The notes under the pieces: model-generated
Database searches by the model: none
The model's input: the letters and a program-made list of their open reading frames with translations, nothing else
What the model was told of the DNA's origin: nothing
In this document: one piece after another, positions 37,420 to 52,300 of the stretch
Numbering within the stretch: position 1 is the first letter of the stretch
Layout of the letters: every line of letters starts with the position of its first letter
Assembly (NCBI GenBank): GCA_013397435.1
Contig: VZRG01001582.1
Location: forward strand, 5,017-69,016
Source of the DNA: Erythrocercus mccallii
Lineage: Eukaryota; Chordata; Aves; Passeriformes; Dicruridae
DNA: 64,000 bases
Reading direction: 5' to 3'
Translations under genes and position numbers: made by a program

Positions 37420-40400
37420 GTCTCAGCTTTTCACTCTTTCCTCATATGGAAGCAGTTCTAATCTTCCCTGTCCTGTACTCACTATTTTTTCTACTTCTAC
37501 TATAATATTTGAAAGATTAAATAATTGGAACTACTGACAATATTCAATACAGGGACATAATGTTGATTTGTCCAAATTCTCATGAATATTTTTTCTTCTT
37601 ATCTGCCATTGAGCATTGAATCTGACATTTTCAGAGATATGCACAATTTTTTTCAGTAATAGCTACTTTGTAGCCCATAATTTTATATACATATATGAGT
37701 TTCCATATTCTGAAATTAATTTCCCAGTCCACTTGTGTTGTCTCTTGTATATGTATTGTAATGCCTAAGCCTGAAAAGTATGATTGGTGCCAAAAGAGTA
37801 TAAACCAATAAGAAATAAAGAAAAACTTCAGTAGATATACATGTCCAGAATTAAAGACATGTTTCTGAATAGATGCATTTCCAGGTCAATAGAGAACATA
37901 TGTTTGAGGGAAGACATTGAAGCATCAAGTCTATTAAGACTGTTGAAACTTTAGTTGAAGTCGGGGCAAAGTGTTACAGCAAAAGGCAGAATTATTCCAT
38001 AGAAGAGACTCTAGTCTCAAAGATATCCTAAGACTATAGAAATACCAACAGGATTTTAATCTTCATGCAGGCCTGAAGCTACTGAAAGCCAAGAACATTC
38101 AAATAACAAGGATTTGATATATAACAAGGAATAATACCAAATCAGAAAAATGAATGTTTTCCTTTTCAAGACAATCCAGAGAACTTCTTATACTAGAAGA
38201 GATTGCTGAAAAGAAAATCTTTCAAACAAATCAATCAGAAGAGATCAATTCCATCAAACTTTAATCTGCATACAGGGAAGTAAGTGCACCATCACTTATT
38301 TAAAACCATTAGTTTTGCAGTCTCTCTGCTGGTTAGGTGATTCAAATATTGATATGAATTATGCAGGAAGCCTTCAGGAAAAGTAATGAATGTTTCATAT
38401 TATAAATAAGGCATTACAGTTTCTCTTCTTTCTTTTTCCTAAGACTAATTGCTAGCTAGATGCCTAAAAAGACATTAGCAGATATGTTTTGCTAGGTTAT
38501 AGATCAATCACAGACAAGTCCTATTGCTTATTTAAGACTCTAAAAGGATGAACTCAGAAATTACCAGTTATGAACGGAAATAGAGTTGCTCTGTAATAAT
38601 TTTTGAATATGATTAATTTGGCACAAGGGTCTTCTCTTTTTGAACGTACAGGTCTTGTGTAATGATAAATAGACAGAGAGGTTGAAAGAAACAGGAAAAA
38701 AAAGAAAAAGAATTCAAAATTACTTCTTCCTATCTCATATAGAAATAAACGGTTAAGAGAAAATCTTAGAAAGGGTGGTAAAATAGAAGAAAAAGGCTAC
38801 TGTAATTCTTCTAGTTTTCTAAAGGAGAAGTACACTGCTGTTGGTAACTTTTATAACAGACTGAACTAATGAACAGACAGTTCCTGGAGGATATGAAGAT
38901 GGTAAGACTACCAGGGAATAGGAATATAGATGTATATACAACAGTCTTTGTGCTTTGTCCTTACTGTTAAAATAAGCCAAACCTTGTATTTGTATCCATT
39001 TATATACATTTGTGCTGTGGGTACAGGTATGGTTGAGCAGAGTTTTTCACTCCCACCCTGGAGCAATCCAAGCCTTCTCCTTTTATTTCCAATGTATAAA
39101 GAATTATAAATGAGTAGACTTCCCAATCACTTCCTCTCAGTCCAAGAATCTGGAGCTGGGACTCTGAGGAAGAAAGACAGAAAGGTAAATTATGAATGTA
39201 CACATTGCAAACATCTCTAAAGAGAGAGCAGCCATTCTTTTTCTTTTCTTACTTTAGGTGATCATCTCTGGATGTATTTACATCAGGGAAGTTCCCAAAA
39301 ATTCCTAGGTAGACCCCCCCCCAAAAATTGATATTGGGGGATTTCTTTGTGGCAAAAAGACAGGCACTAATTGATGCTGTCTATCATATCTTCAACAGCT
39401 TGATCTTATTGTTCATCTGATCTATTACAACAGGCTGGTGGCTAGTATAAAACCCTGGAGAAAAAGAAGAACTATTAAGAAATAGCATTTAAAAACTAGG
39501 AAATCTGAAGAAAGCAAAAAAATTATGGCATCAATTGCAGTACTGATGACAGATTGAGTTTCAAACAAATGTCTAAGAGGAACTATAGGATGTCACAGTG
39601 CAAGGTGAGATTTTTAATTGTGCATTCTCTGGAGAAAAAAAGCAGACCAGACATCTAGGCAGCTGATCCCAGGCTGGTATGCAGGAGTTAATTTTTGGGT
39701 GTTAATCATGTCCCCAACAAGTCAGGATTAACTGTGTTCAGTAGCAGCTCAGAGAAAGCCGCTTAAAGAACTCATCCACATTTGAGTGTATTAGAGAATA
39801 ATTTTTTCACCACAGCTCAACAAGACTATCAGATCTAACAACAAAGATAAGTGTTGGGCACTGGGTCCTTCTGGGTGGAAGGCCTTTGGCATCAGAGATT
39901 AAACATATTTTGTCATTTTTACCTATAGAAAAGCCCTACTCACCAGTCTACTAGAAGGTAAATAAGAATTATCCATTATATATATCTTAATATACCATCA
40001 CCAGATTCTGTCATTGTCTCAGACTCAAACATTCAAGAACCTATAACACAAATATTCCAACCAAACTGGATAGTTGGTAAACTAGTGCAAATCTCAGCAA
40101 CCCATGTCACATCAGCTGAAATTATAGTAAATATAGACGATAGCCAAGGGATACTTGGGCTGCTGAAGAGGAGGGTCTTGTTGTAAATACATACAAATAT
40201 AATACATTCATAAATTTATTATAACTTACTTTCATTTTATAATATATATCCTACTTCTATTTCACTACCACCATCCTTCTGGCCAACACAAGTTGTCATA
40301 GAACACAGTTTTCAATAATACATCAATTTTGAATAAAAAAACTTTTCTGAGAGCCATAAAATGGGCTGTTGTTTCCAGCCTAGCTCATGTAATTTTTTTG

Positions 40401-40757
40401 TATTTCATTGTTTTCAACAGCTGCAAGACAAAATGAAGTGAGGACATCCAGACATTATTTACATTTTAAAATTCTATGTATTTTGAAACTTCAATCCCAG
40501 GAAAATACTAAGGAAATAAATATCTCCTTTGTATACTCATCTAGATGTAGGAAAAATTGCAAATTCGGATCTCTGACCCAAGCATTTGAGCCAGAATGCC
40601 TCCCAGAGTTGTGCTACATGTTTGTTATATTACCCCCTTTCCCTAAAACAATCCTGTGTATTCCCAGCTAAGGAACAGATGTGATTTGTCATCTATAACA
40701 GGCAGTAATATTCTAACTTGAACTGACAAAAAAATTAAAGTTCCACTGTCTAACAGC

Positions 40758-40799
40758 TTAATATTAATATTATTATTATTAATATTAATAGATATTATT
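40758..40799. repeat. TAATATTA-rich low-complexity repeat
   Basis: Composed only of A and T apart from one G near its end, with several ATTATT and AATATTAAT units that can pair with themselves. Confidence 0.75.
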
Positions 40800-43700
40800 T
40801 ACAAAGGCAATAAGAAAAAAGCCTCCAAGGTTTGCAATAGCTATCAATATAAATATGCTTCTAAAAAGCCAAAAGCTACTCTGTTTTGGAAAGTAGGATA
40901 TTCCAAGAAAGAGAGGAGTCAATTGAATCTGCAAAATCATCTGTGCTTTCCAAGTTCTGTACAGTTGCTTTCTGGTGCCAGACAGGCCAACAGAGGTGTT
41001 AGAACTTTGTATACTGGAATAGGGGTGGTATTTTTTTGATGTGTAAAGGAGGAACCTTAAAATTCACAGTCAAACATCCTTTCTCCTAACACTAGTGGCT
41101 CACTGGAAACTGACTTCCTCTTATGTGGCATTTCTGTTATCTTGCTTATCTTAATGTAAATTAATAACTCTATAAGAATGTTTATTAGATAATTATTACT
41201 GCTTGCATCAAAAATTAGTTCTTCATAAATTCTAAAAATATATTCTGCATCTAATGTATAACATATGGATATTGTTTCGTGCTAAAAATATTTCTTTCGA
41301 AAACACTAAATGAGTTCTATAGTGTAATTTCCTTTGATATTCACAAAGGAGATTAGCAGAATTAGATCTACTGTAAAGCACACAACAAAACAGACTGAAT
41401 AGTGAGAATTAAGTCTGTGAGACAGCTAAACTGAATTGTACAGCTCTTCAGTTTACTTACCCCTATAGCCCCTATAGAGTGTCCACCTGTGAATCTCTAG
41501 AAATTCCATCAGGTATCTTGAGAGGAAATTAAATACCACATTTCTGTTTCAAGATTAGTTCAGACAATCTTGTCAGTCTGCAGCTAGAGAGTCCTAAAGT
41601 CACAAAAGATTGGTTGAAATAGGTGAACACTTAAAATTTATGCTTATTACTGACTGATGTGAGTATCAATTGAAGGAACTCTCTGGAAAGTGTCTTGAAG
41701 CTTCTCACAAAAACCCTAAACCACAGAATGTACACTCTTTAGGGTAAGGAAAAGCAGACATATTCTCCCCAGACCACTTCCATAATGACCCAACCCCACA
41801 GTGCAACCTCCAGCAGAGCTGTCAATGTCAACACACGAGTTTTACACTTGTTTGAAAAGACAGCAATCATCTTGAGAGATTGGGATCTGTCAGAGACAAC
41901 AAATCTAAACTTAGGGGAACTCAAGGAAAACACCATGCTAAAAGAGCAATGGTGTCAGCCTCTCATTTCTTTGAGGGGCAGCATGTTCAATTCCACATTA
42001 CATCAGACAATTTTGGAGAGAAAAATATAACTAGCCATCCAAACATACCATTTTTCCAACACAGGAAATGACAGAACGCTTTGCAGGACACTGCATGAAT
42101 GTGCCAAATGCTCCCAACCCAATGCTTTGAACTAGAACTGACTCATTATAATGCAAGTAAATGCAAGTGTCTATGATCATAATGCACAGAGCCTTTCTGG
42201 CTTTATTATGGCAAGCTATAGGTTTTAGCTATATTTTCCCTTCTAGGCAATCAGATAAAGCAATCTAAAAATGATTTGGAAGACAGATTCATCTGTTTCT
42301 GTTGGAAGTGAACAGACAGTTAACGGCATTGCTTTTATACTGTATATCCTCTCTGTGAATCCAGTGTCTCATGGTGATAGCTGCAAGAACAGATTATTAA
42401 ACTCTCAAACAATTTCTAGGATGGTTTGTACCTAAACTATTTTTTTAGTAGAATAATTGGTAACATACAAGATGTGGGTGTGGTCCACAACTGCAAAAAA
42501 AATGCCATTATTTGATGCTGAAAGGTCAGTAATGGTGTCACATGTACTGAATTCTGCCACTGAAATGTTACACCATTTGCCAAACGGTAGAGGATTCTCA
42601 AATAAAAAACTTTTAGGACAATGAAGAAGAAATGGTGACACTTTCTCTCATAAACTCACAATTGTATTTACAGCCTTGGAGTAAACAGCATGGAAATAAT
42701 TGTGGACGTGGGGTTTTTTTCTGATGCAGTGATGATGCACTAGAAGACTGTAGATGAACAGAAATATTTAAATAGTGGACAATGGAGGAAATTAGCTGGA
42801 ATAGCAAATCTCTCTTGTCTGAGGTGACAAGACAAGGAATTTAGAGCTTCAGGAATGTAAATGACATTTTATTTTAACCTGCTGGTTTCAGACAGAAACC
42901 TCACCATATCCAAAATTATGATGAAAACTGTATCAAAATTCACACAACCTCTTCTGAACTGTGTTAGTTTTCTTACAAAAGCACAGATGTATAGCCAGAC
43001 AAGCTTGGCCATGTGTAGGCCTTTGTTTAAAGAGACTTTGCATTCATAATTTTCCCTCAATTATATTTGAAAGCATAATTACATTCACACATTTATTGTT
43101 AGTCTTCTATTAGTCTTATCTTTCTTCACGTAAGGAATTTGGAGCAAGCTGAGTATCAGGCTTGTAGAAAGAAAGAAACCCCTTCAAAGCACAAAACATC
43201 CATTGTCATGGCAACAGGGAACAGATGTGAATGGTCTAGTTGCCTATATTCTAGCACATAAGTAAAGATAGTATAAGTTTAGACTGAAAGTGCAATATTC
43301 CTTGAGTCCACTGTTAAATTATGGATTCATATAAATTTCAAGGAAAAAATATTTGTGCACTATTTAATGTAAAGATCTTATAATTTTCAAGAATGTGAAA
43401 CCATGCAGAGGTATTATATAAAAATCAATATTTTCAATTTATGAACAGTTGTCTCACAATATTTTATGTTGAGAAAATATTCTACTTTAATTACTTGCTG
43501 GAATTCAAAGTATAAACCAAAAATATATATCCTTGCACTGTATAGTATACAAACCCATAAATTGAAATAAGATCACTGCATCCACTAAATCGAAAAGGTA
43601 CATGATTTTTAACTGTGTTTTTTCCCTTTGTCATTTCAAAAGAGGATTACATACTTTTGAAAAGGCTTTCAGAAGAACACAGATCCAGTGATCTTGTACT

Positions 43701-45006
43701 GTAATCAATATTTGCAGAGCACATGAATGTTGTCCTTATTTGTACACCTGTGCATCACTTGGGAAAACATCATGTGTAAATAGATGTATTGGAATTCCTA
43801 CACACAGACTATCTTCTAGCATTGATCTTACAGCTCTTAGTGAGAATTATTGTTAGATAAAATTGTTAAATTGTTAGATCACAACCTCCCAAAATCTACA
43901 CTTTTGAATTTGTCTTTATATCCTCTTACATTTTTAATTTAAATTTTTTTTTACATCCTTTTGGCTCCAAGACTGCTGTGAAAAATCTGTTTGTTCTTTT
44001 GATGTGGGATCATATGATAAAGCTGAGCACCAAATGATTAATCTCAATATAAGCACCTTGGAAATGCCTATGCAGGGAGTGTTTCAGTGCACCTAAGAAC
44101 AGAACTCTGTGAGTCACTCTGAAGACGTATTTGCTCTCCTTGAATGCAGAAAAACAAAAGACAAAGCCTCCTGTGGCTACTGTTTCCCTTTTAACACTGG
44201 TCTGCATGGTTGTTGCCATTGAGTATCCTCCTACATGAGACTATTGAATATTTTTAATACTTCTGCTTTTTTTTGACAAATTTTTATGCACTGGTCCCTT
44301 ATACCACAGAGAGACATGATCAAAGTCTCAGTTCTAATTTTCAACATTCCAGTGACTTCAAAATATATATCTAAATAAATTACTACATGGGAATATGATG
44401 GCATTAAGAAATATAATTTCAATCAAGATGAAACACTCAAACCCCTGATGGAGACCCAAGCTCCTGGTTTTAGCTACCAATCTATGGCCTCATTCAAAGT
44501 AAAACTGAGGAAGATTTTTTTTTAATCTCTTTTTTCCATCCTTTCTGTTTGAATTCACAGTTACAAATTTTTAGCTTTCAGTAGCAGGGCCCTTACGTTT
44601 AAAAAATCTTTAATCAGACTGTTGATATCTATGTTCAGTTTAGACACTGTTTTGTTACCTGGGTGAGAACATTAAGGTTTTTTTATGTTCCATTTTCAGA
44701 TAGATTGTATCAGTTGCCATTCTCAGAGTGAAAAAAATCAAGTAGCCTTCTTTTTTGTAAAGGGCTTCTCCACTTCACTTGCCAGAAGTCAGAGTCACAC
44801 TTCTCTTCTCATACTGGAACCATTATCAGCTTGCGTTGGCAGGACCCGCACACTGTTCCCAATGACAGAAATCCACTTGTGCTTTCCGAGATCTCCAGAC
44901 AAGAGTTTTGTACGGTTTGTTGCTCCCCAGCTGTGTTGCTGTTTGTCAGCCAGGGCGATACTGGCTGCTTTTAGGCAAGTAGATGCTGTAAACTGATGTC
45001 ATCTTT

Positions 45007-45050
45007 GTTAATGTTAATGATAATGTTAATGTTAATGTCAATGTTAATGT
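45007..45050. repeat. (GTTAAT)n hexanucleotide repeat
   Basis: About seven units of GTTAAT with variants GATAAT and GTCAAT. Isolated hexamer repeats of this kind are usually length-polymorphic. Confidence 0.85.
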
Positions 45051-46009
45051 CCAAAAGCCACCATGCCAATCCCTACTGTCCCATCCGTATTAGTAGGAGA
45101 CTAAATGTTCCTTAAAGTACCATGAATTTCTAGATTCCAAATATTTCACCTTGCCAAGGAACTGTAGGTTTATGTTTCTCCCTTGGTCTCTAATAGATGT
45201 GAAAAGATGTATTCACTATTGACTTTTCTTAATTCTTGTTAAGTTTCAGTCCTCTTACACAATTCCATCTCACAGGTATGTTGACACCAATGTACTTTGC
45301 TGTCCTCCCAGTGACTTAGTCTTGGCTAGATGCTCTCTCAGTCCCATTATTTGCACATTTCTGCCAAATTTCCTTCTTCCCCAGTTTCATTCTGTCTTAC
45401 CTTGACTGAAGTTTCCAGAACTGTAGAATATCCAACAATTTAAAATAATGAAATAATCTTAAAAGATTCCTCTTCCTGTGTTAAGCAGTGGAGCCATGCT
45501 CTGATCATTATCCATTGTTTCTCTCCCTTGTCAAATACTTTACTTTTGATATTCAAGCATTCACTGTTTGATCAGGAACAATTTATCATGAATATGAAAG
45601 TGAAGAGTATTTCTAGAATAGATACTTTCCTGTTGATTTTCTAATTCCATAAATACACTTAATTATCTCTTTTCTTTAAAAAAAATCAGCTGTCTTTGGG
45701 TGCAAGGCATCCTACAGACTTTTACCATCAGTAGAAATTTAAATTTCTTCTAATCATTGGAGCATAGACATAGATCTCCCAAAGCAAAGCAATTCTTTTT
45801 CACAGGGAATGTGTTGCTGTTTTCCAAAGTAATTCAATAAAAATGGAATTCAAAATAAATACAGCAGAATTTCAGATTTGCTGATTAGCAAGTGTTTACT
45901 TATCCATTAGATTGAACCAAAAAACTCTGCAGTAACTACAGACTTTCTCCCATAGTAACACCAATACACACAGTAGGGAAAAGTACTATATACTTGATTC
46001 TCTCAGTAA

Positions 46010-46015
46010 GTTCTT
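46010..46015. repeat. Target-site duplication GTTCTT (left)
   Basis: GTTCTT precedes the LTR start TGTGG and recurs exactly at 46325-46330. Confidence 0.85.
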
Positions 46016-46324
46016 TGTGGGCCTGATATTTCTGAGCCTGAGAGGTGCTAGCTCTTCCCAAGGGAAACTTTTCAACAGTTTTCATTTTCCAAAGCAACTT
46101 TGTGTAAACAATATTTATTTCCCATAACAACCTCTCTCCCAGGTGTTGTTTGCTATTTCTGTTACTTAACCAATGGAGTGAGGTGTCAATTCTATGGACC
46201 AATAATAAGCCTTTTTAGCGCAGCATGTTATAAAAAGACTGAATGAATTGTAAATAAAGCCGCCTGATTTTGTTCTGCCTCCTGACTGGAGTCAAGCATC
46301 TTTATTTCATGTCCTACTGTGACA
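46016..46324 (+). repeat. Solo LTR with perfect 6-bp TSD
   Basis: The 309-bp block runs from TGTGG to GACA between exact GTTCTT duplications. It holds a compact promoter: CCAAT boxes at 46170-46174 and 46199-46203, TATAAAAA at 46229-46236 and AATAAA at 46253-46258. The poly(A) signal lies only about 25 bases beyond the TATA box, so it sits at or just before the expected RNA start. No interior adjoins, which fits a solo LTR. Retroviral class II is inferred from the duplication length. Confidence 0.88.
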
Positions 46325-46330
46325 GTTCTT
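46325..46330. repeat. Target-site duplication GTTCTT (right)
   Basis: Exact copy of 46010-46015. Confidence 0.85.
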
Positions 46331-49300
46331 AAAATAAGTTCTGTGTCCCTAAACCTATGTCCAGTGTGAAAGAAAAAAATAAGTAGATGAGAATATACAT
46401 TGGTGTTTCTTCTGGAAAACTGGCAAATCCATAAGCAGATAGTCCAACAAACCTCCTTTCGTTTATGACTATCTGGGAAATTGTGTTCTGCTTTCTCACT
46501 TCTGTTTCTGTCCATGGAAATTTCTCTTTGTTGATTGCTGGGCTATAATAAATTAATTTTTAAAATATTTTTCATATTTCTTCTCATTTGTTCATACTGA
46601 CAACCTTGTGTTTTCACAGGTCAATAAAACTTTATTGATTCTTATTCAGACTGCAACATGTACCAAGACAACACCTTTCAGCAAACAAGCAAGAGCTTTC
46701 AAACATAGGAAACATCATTTCAGACAAGAGAAATCCTTTTGTTCTATCTCTGTCATTACCAAAAATTTTTTTCCCTTTGCCCTTTGGATTAGTTTTAATT
46801 TACCAGTACCTGCTTTTAAAGCCAAGTGTAGAACACAAAATTAAACCTAACACTGGTGTCATGTTACTATGCATCAATGCCAATTGTTAAAAATTCTTTT
46901 AATCTCAGTTTTCAACTTGATCCATATGTAAGGCAGCATTAGTGATTTCTCTCACTTTTAGAGGAACTGTAAACTCACACCCTGACCACCTACAGTTCCA
47001 CACCTCCCACCACAACACAGCCAGCACCTTTTCAACCCTCTTCCTCAGTGACCTGCATATCCAAAATACAGTCTGTCACCACAGTCCCAAGGCTTTGGGC
47101 ACATAATGATTTAGGCAGTGTCACTGTGAGAACACTGTGACTAGAAAGCTCAATAAAACTTGTATTTTGATCACAGTTTGCAAAAGAAAATTGAACTAGA
47201 CATTACGTTGCCTATATTATCATTTTTAAAATCATGACAGAGATGACATGGTATTCTCAGAGTCTAGATGTGTTTTGGAGGTGGTGAGATGGAGGCTTGC
47301 TTGGTGTTTTCAATTTTTTAATTAAAACGTGGGAAAATGACGAGGGCTGCTGTAAGATTCCACACAAATTTTGACAAAATGGAATGAGATCTCAGTGCCT
47401 CCTTTTTTTTATTTTTTAGCTATTGATGCTTGTTTAGATGGTGCATGTGTCACACTTATGTCTTTACCAAACTCTTGCTAGGTCAGTGAAACACACTTTT
47501 TTTTTTCTTGGATTTAGAAGGATGCTCTTGAATCTTATATTGGAAGAGCTGTTTTGTTATCCCCAATTAAATGTATATCATCATCAAGGAATGCTCTTCA
47601 GCATCAAGGACAGAACACATTTCCTTCTTGACTAGCATATACTTGATTCACTGTTTCATATATTATATATTAAAACCAAAATAGCTTACCTTCTAGGTAA
47701 GAGTTATCAAATATATTCAGAAAATTATCTGAGATCCATTTCTGATCCGCATCTGCAGGAGCTTTAATAACTAAAACTTTCCAAACTACAGGTTTCCCAT
47801 TTCAGCTACCCCTCACGTGTTCTCTCTGAAAAGCTACCAAGAACTGCAAATCACGCGTTTTGCATAGAGTGTGTCTTTAAAAATGAACTTCCACAAACTC
47901 AAATTGTAAGATACCTTTCCTAGCAGCAATTACACGTTGATTAGCTATTTTAAACCCCAATGCAATGTAATTATTATCATCTTGACTTATCTTTCAAAGG
48001 CCCAATATTTGATGAATGAAAATTCACAACTCATTTTGTGTATTTGAATACCAATTAGGCTAATAGGTTGTGGATCCTTGTGTCAAAACCATTTGAGTAA
48101 CTTTCCCTTATATTTGAGCTTTCACAGATTCTTTCCCATGTCTACTGGCCAAGTCAGTAGATTTCATTTACTATGATACAAGAAAAAGCAATGAGACTGA
48201 TTTGGTCACTGTCAAAACAAAAAAAACCCCTTTTGTCATGCAAACCTTAATTCTTTATCTGTTTGAAGGACTTTCATTAGCATGCTCCATTAAGAATGTT
48301 TGTAACAGCTGTATTCAATCTTTTGACACCATCACTGTCAATCTGAATTGCTTCCATTAAAGTCGTATTGTTTATTAAAATAAATATTGTTTTAAATAAT
48401 TCAAAACAAAAGAGAACACTGATAATATGTCTTTTCACTGTCACAGGTATTAAAGTGTTTTTGTGAAAAACGGTCATCTTGTGTTAGTAAAGCTGTGTGT
48501 CTCTACACTACTTAAAGTGACTCAGATAGCATGGCTTACTTAAAATCTTTTGTCTTCATCAGACATTTTAAACTGCAAGACAGTTAATTATTCATTCTGA
48601 ACAGGACTTCTAGAAGGCAGGTTACCAAAAGGATGATCAAAAGGTCCTAAAATGATGAGTGAGTTTTATCATGAAATTGAGTAAGAAGAAAAGGGAGAAT
48701 TGCACTGAAGCTTGTCCAAGTGGATTTTCAGAAACAAAGGTATGTATTTCTGAGGGGCAGGCCAGTGATGCGAGGCAGTTCTGGCAAGCAAGTATATGTA
48801 CAGCATTTGCATGATCATTGATGTAGCTTAAAACATGTAATTCTTGAAGAATCTATCACATCCCATGCTCTGGCTGACACTGCAGTTAGGCCAAGTCCAG
48901 AAAACTCCATCATGTGCCACGGGAGGGCTGTATGGATGCTGGAGCCTACAAATGCCCACACCTTTAGCTGGCATGCCAAGAACAGAGAAAAGACAAAAGG
49001 AGTAAGTTAACATAGAAATAAAAATAGACCAGCTATCTGGGGAGATCATGAGACTTTGCAGGTCATGATCTGAAAGGAGCAACGGCATGTGTTTTCCTGT
49101 ATGGTAGATGTGTCCAATGTAAAGGGAGTGGTGATGGTGGAGGAAAAACTGTGACCAAAGTCTCCAGTCTACTGATATTCATAAAATGAATGATTTTTGT
49201 AGACTGGGCATCACATTACAGGCACTGCATATCAGGAAGAATGTGTTATATTGAGAACCTGAAGCTCTGAAATGTATAATCAAAAATGTCTTTGCTTTTA

Positions 49301-52300
49301 CAGTCCAAACAGGACAATTTTATATAAGTTATGGATATTTAAAAAAATTTTAATAACTTCCTTACTGTTTCTAGTGCTATTAAATGATTTACCTAAAGGA
49401 AGGGGAATAATGGAAATCTATTGCCCTACTGATGCTCCATTATGGATGCTTCATACCTCAGAAATTCTGGACTACAAAGATTAGGTGTTGCAATATAGAC
49501 TTTAAATATTTATTAGTTTATAAAATATCTATATTGAAAGATTGGCAGATCTACGATTTAATATTTTAATTTACAGAAAAACTGGAGACAGACGAAATTT
49601 TTGTCAGTAACAGAACTGTCTGAAAAGTCTCAATAATTCTCCATTGACCTGAGTTTATTCTAGACAATATATTATTTTTATATGTTCTCTCTTTTAGAAG
49701 AAAAAATTATTACCTTTGGCTGATTTTTGAAATTCATTACATTATGACAGAGTAGTATCCTAAAATAAAAAGAGACAATGACTGAACCTCTGTTTTAGAT
49801 TTTATCACAGACATATATAATCCACCATGAGTCAAATAACCCACTAAATCTGAGCAATAGTGTCACTATCAGTAAAGATGTATAGAGTGATACCACTTTT
49901 TTTAAAACACAATGAACAGACATACATAAATATAGTTAGTATAATTTTATATAGTAAAATAATACAATATTGGTTACTGGAATTAGTAAAATGTATTCTG
50001 TCCACATGGCCATGCTGATATTAATTGCTTCCAAAATAGGGTGACCTTAAGATAGTGAAGGGCTGCTTTAAATTAGACCAACACCCATTGTTGCCTGTTA
50101 GATGTTATACACTTTCAGGTTTTATCTTGAAACTTCAGCTATAAAATTATGGGGATTTACTTTGTGTGTGTATATGTTTGCTTTTACATTTATAGTTAAG
50201 CCTATCCAGACAAACATCAAAAAGCCTCAGGCACTGACTGGAAGTTACACTTTATTGTCATTGCAAGCCATTACGTTCAAGCTTCACCACCACTTTGGGA
50301 AGCAAACTTGTATAACATGTATACCTGCTCAACTTGCCCTCCACAATTACAGAACATTACATTAGTATGATATAATTTCTTAAAAAGTGTTCAGTCTAAT
50401 TAATGAACTGTTGAACTTTTTACTTGCTTTGTTCTAATGGTGTGTGCAAGAATAGCATCCATCTCATTGCTCCCAAATGCTTCAAAGATAAACACCAATT
50501 CAAATTTAAAAAAAAATTAGAATTTTAAACCTTCTAATATTTTCTATGAATTCCTTTGCTAAAGAGCTTCCCATTTCCTTCCCACACTGTGCAATCTCAC
50601 ATGTTTACATCTTTGAAGTTAGCATCTATCCTCTTCTGTTTGGCAGCTGTGAAATAGATTGCACCTTTGATTGGGAGTTCATCTTACTACAGAAAACTGT
50701 CATTCCCAACAGATACTGATATATGAACATTTTCAAAGAAGCTATATTTGTTCTCTCATTTAAAAAAGAAAAAATTGTTAAAGCCAAGGCATTAATGACA
50801 CTGACCACATCTCACAATAACATTACCTTTTATTAGAGATCTTATTTTACATATCCCCATAAGATATAAAACCTTCCAAGAGAAAATATCAAAAACCTTC
50901 AGCTGAAATCAGTTTGTTTCAGACAATATAAGCAAGTAAATCAAAGAAAACAGATAAAAGAATCATAAAATCAAAACAGGTACAACTCTTGTATGGAAAG
51001 TAACAACAAGGTTTCAAACAATTTCTTACACAGCATTGTATTTAAAATCATACAGGCAAGCTAAAGATGCTTCTTTCTCATAACAAATAGGTACAAACCC
51101 AGCAGCTATAAAAACAGAAAAACCCCTAAAATAATGAAATTGAATTAGATGGCCAATTCACAAAAAATCAGCATAATAATTCATTAAGACTTGTTAAAAA
51201 AAACCCAAACAAGCAAAACCCCAAAACATAACAAAACAAAAATCCAACATAAACCCAAGCCAATGAAAACACAACCTCATTGACAGCAACACTCTGAACC
51301 AATTCAAGCAAAATTCTTTTTGAGACCTTGACTGAAGTTGTGATTTATTTAAGGATTTCAGGAAATTGAAATTGAAAGCTGTCATTACACACACAAAAAA
51401 AAGCAAAATAAAGGAACAAAGACTATATCTGCTGGTTAAGGAAAATTCAATATCATGATTGTACAACTGATGACAAAAGTAAAGAAAAGTAAAGAACCAA
51501 TGATATATGAAGAATCTTTCAAAGCAATTCCAAGAGGCAAAATCCTTTAAAATTTTATTGCATCAAAATTTTCCTTTTCTGCCTAGCAAAACTGAAATAG
51601 TATTTTGACTGTTTTCTTGCACAGAACACATAAAATTCTCTTAAACATTTTAATTCTGAAGAAGCAACAAAATAAATGTTATGAGAAATTTCTGCTGGCA
51701 AGTCTACTAAGCTTTGAGTTCCAACAAAAACCAGCATTTTCAAATACTCTAAGAAAAATTACAGTACATGTTTATTGCATGAAAACATCCATTTATTGGA
51801 TCTATCTGATTCTTCCATTTGTGTTAGTGGTTCCTATATTCTTGATGTAACTTGCACCAGATTCTATTAAAGTATTCCCATTATTACAAAACACACAGTA
51901 GATTGCATTAAGTAAAAAAATCTACACAATCTCAACAGAGATCCAACCTGTGACAACACATAAAATCTGACTTTTATTTTCTTTTTACATAGCCTGTAGC
52001 TGCATGAAATAATTTGATAGACTTTGCTATTTGATATAATGGTTGAACAACAACAATAAAATCAAATACAGGAGGGAATATTAGATCTAGCACGTCTTTT
52101 TACCAGTTATGATGATTTTTCATGCATTAGTATTGAGGATAAGCAACAAGATATGGAAAAGTAAAACATAAGCAAGAGATAGAAGAATGAGTTATGAAAA
52201 TAAATGACTATAAAATACTCAACTGAATGTTCATATATATTAACTGTAAACAGCAGCTCTACTTAGGGAAATACTTTTCACACTTGGATGGCTTAAGTAC

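Larger units (their letters stand above)
28871..46009. other. Long AT-rich unassigned region
   Basis: Over 17 kb no gene, LTR or CR1 copy could be supported. Open frames are all under about 105 codons and scattered over both strands. Small landmarks are a tandem AAAGGTTTACC pair (34992-35013), a 7-bp-stem hairpin GTCCTTT/AAAGGAC (35101-35119), and the microsatellites listed separately. A TTAGGTTGGAAGGTCT stretch near 34622 is faintly CR1-like but too short to call. A CpG-containing patch at about 44800-44970 is unexplained. Confidence 0.4.
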
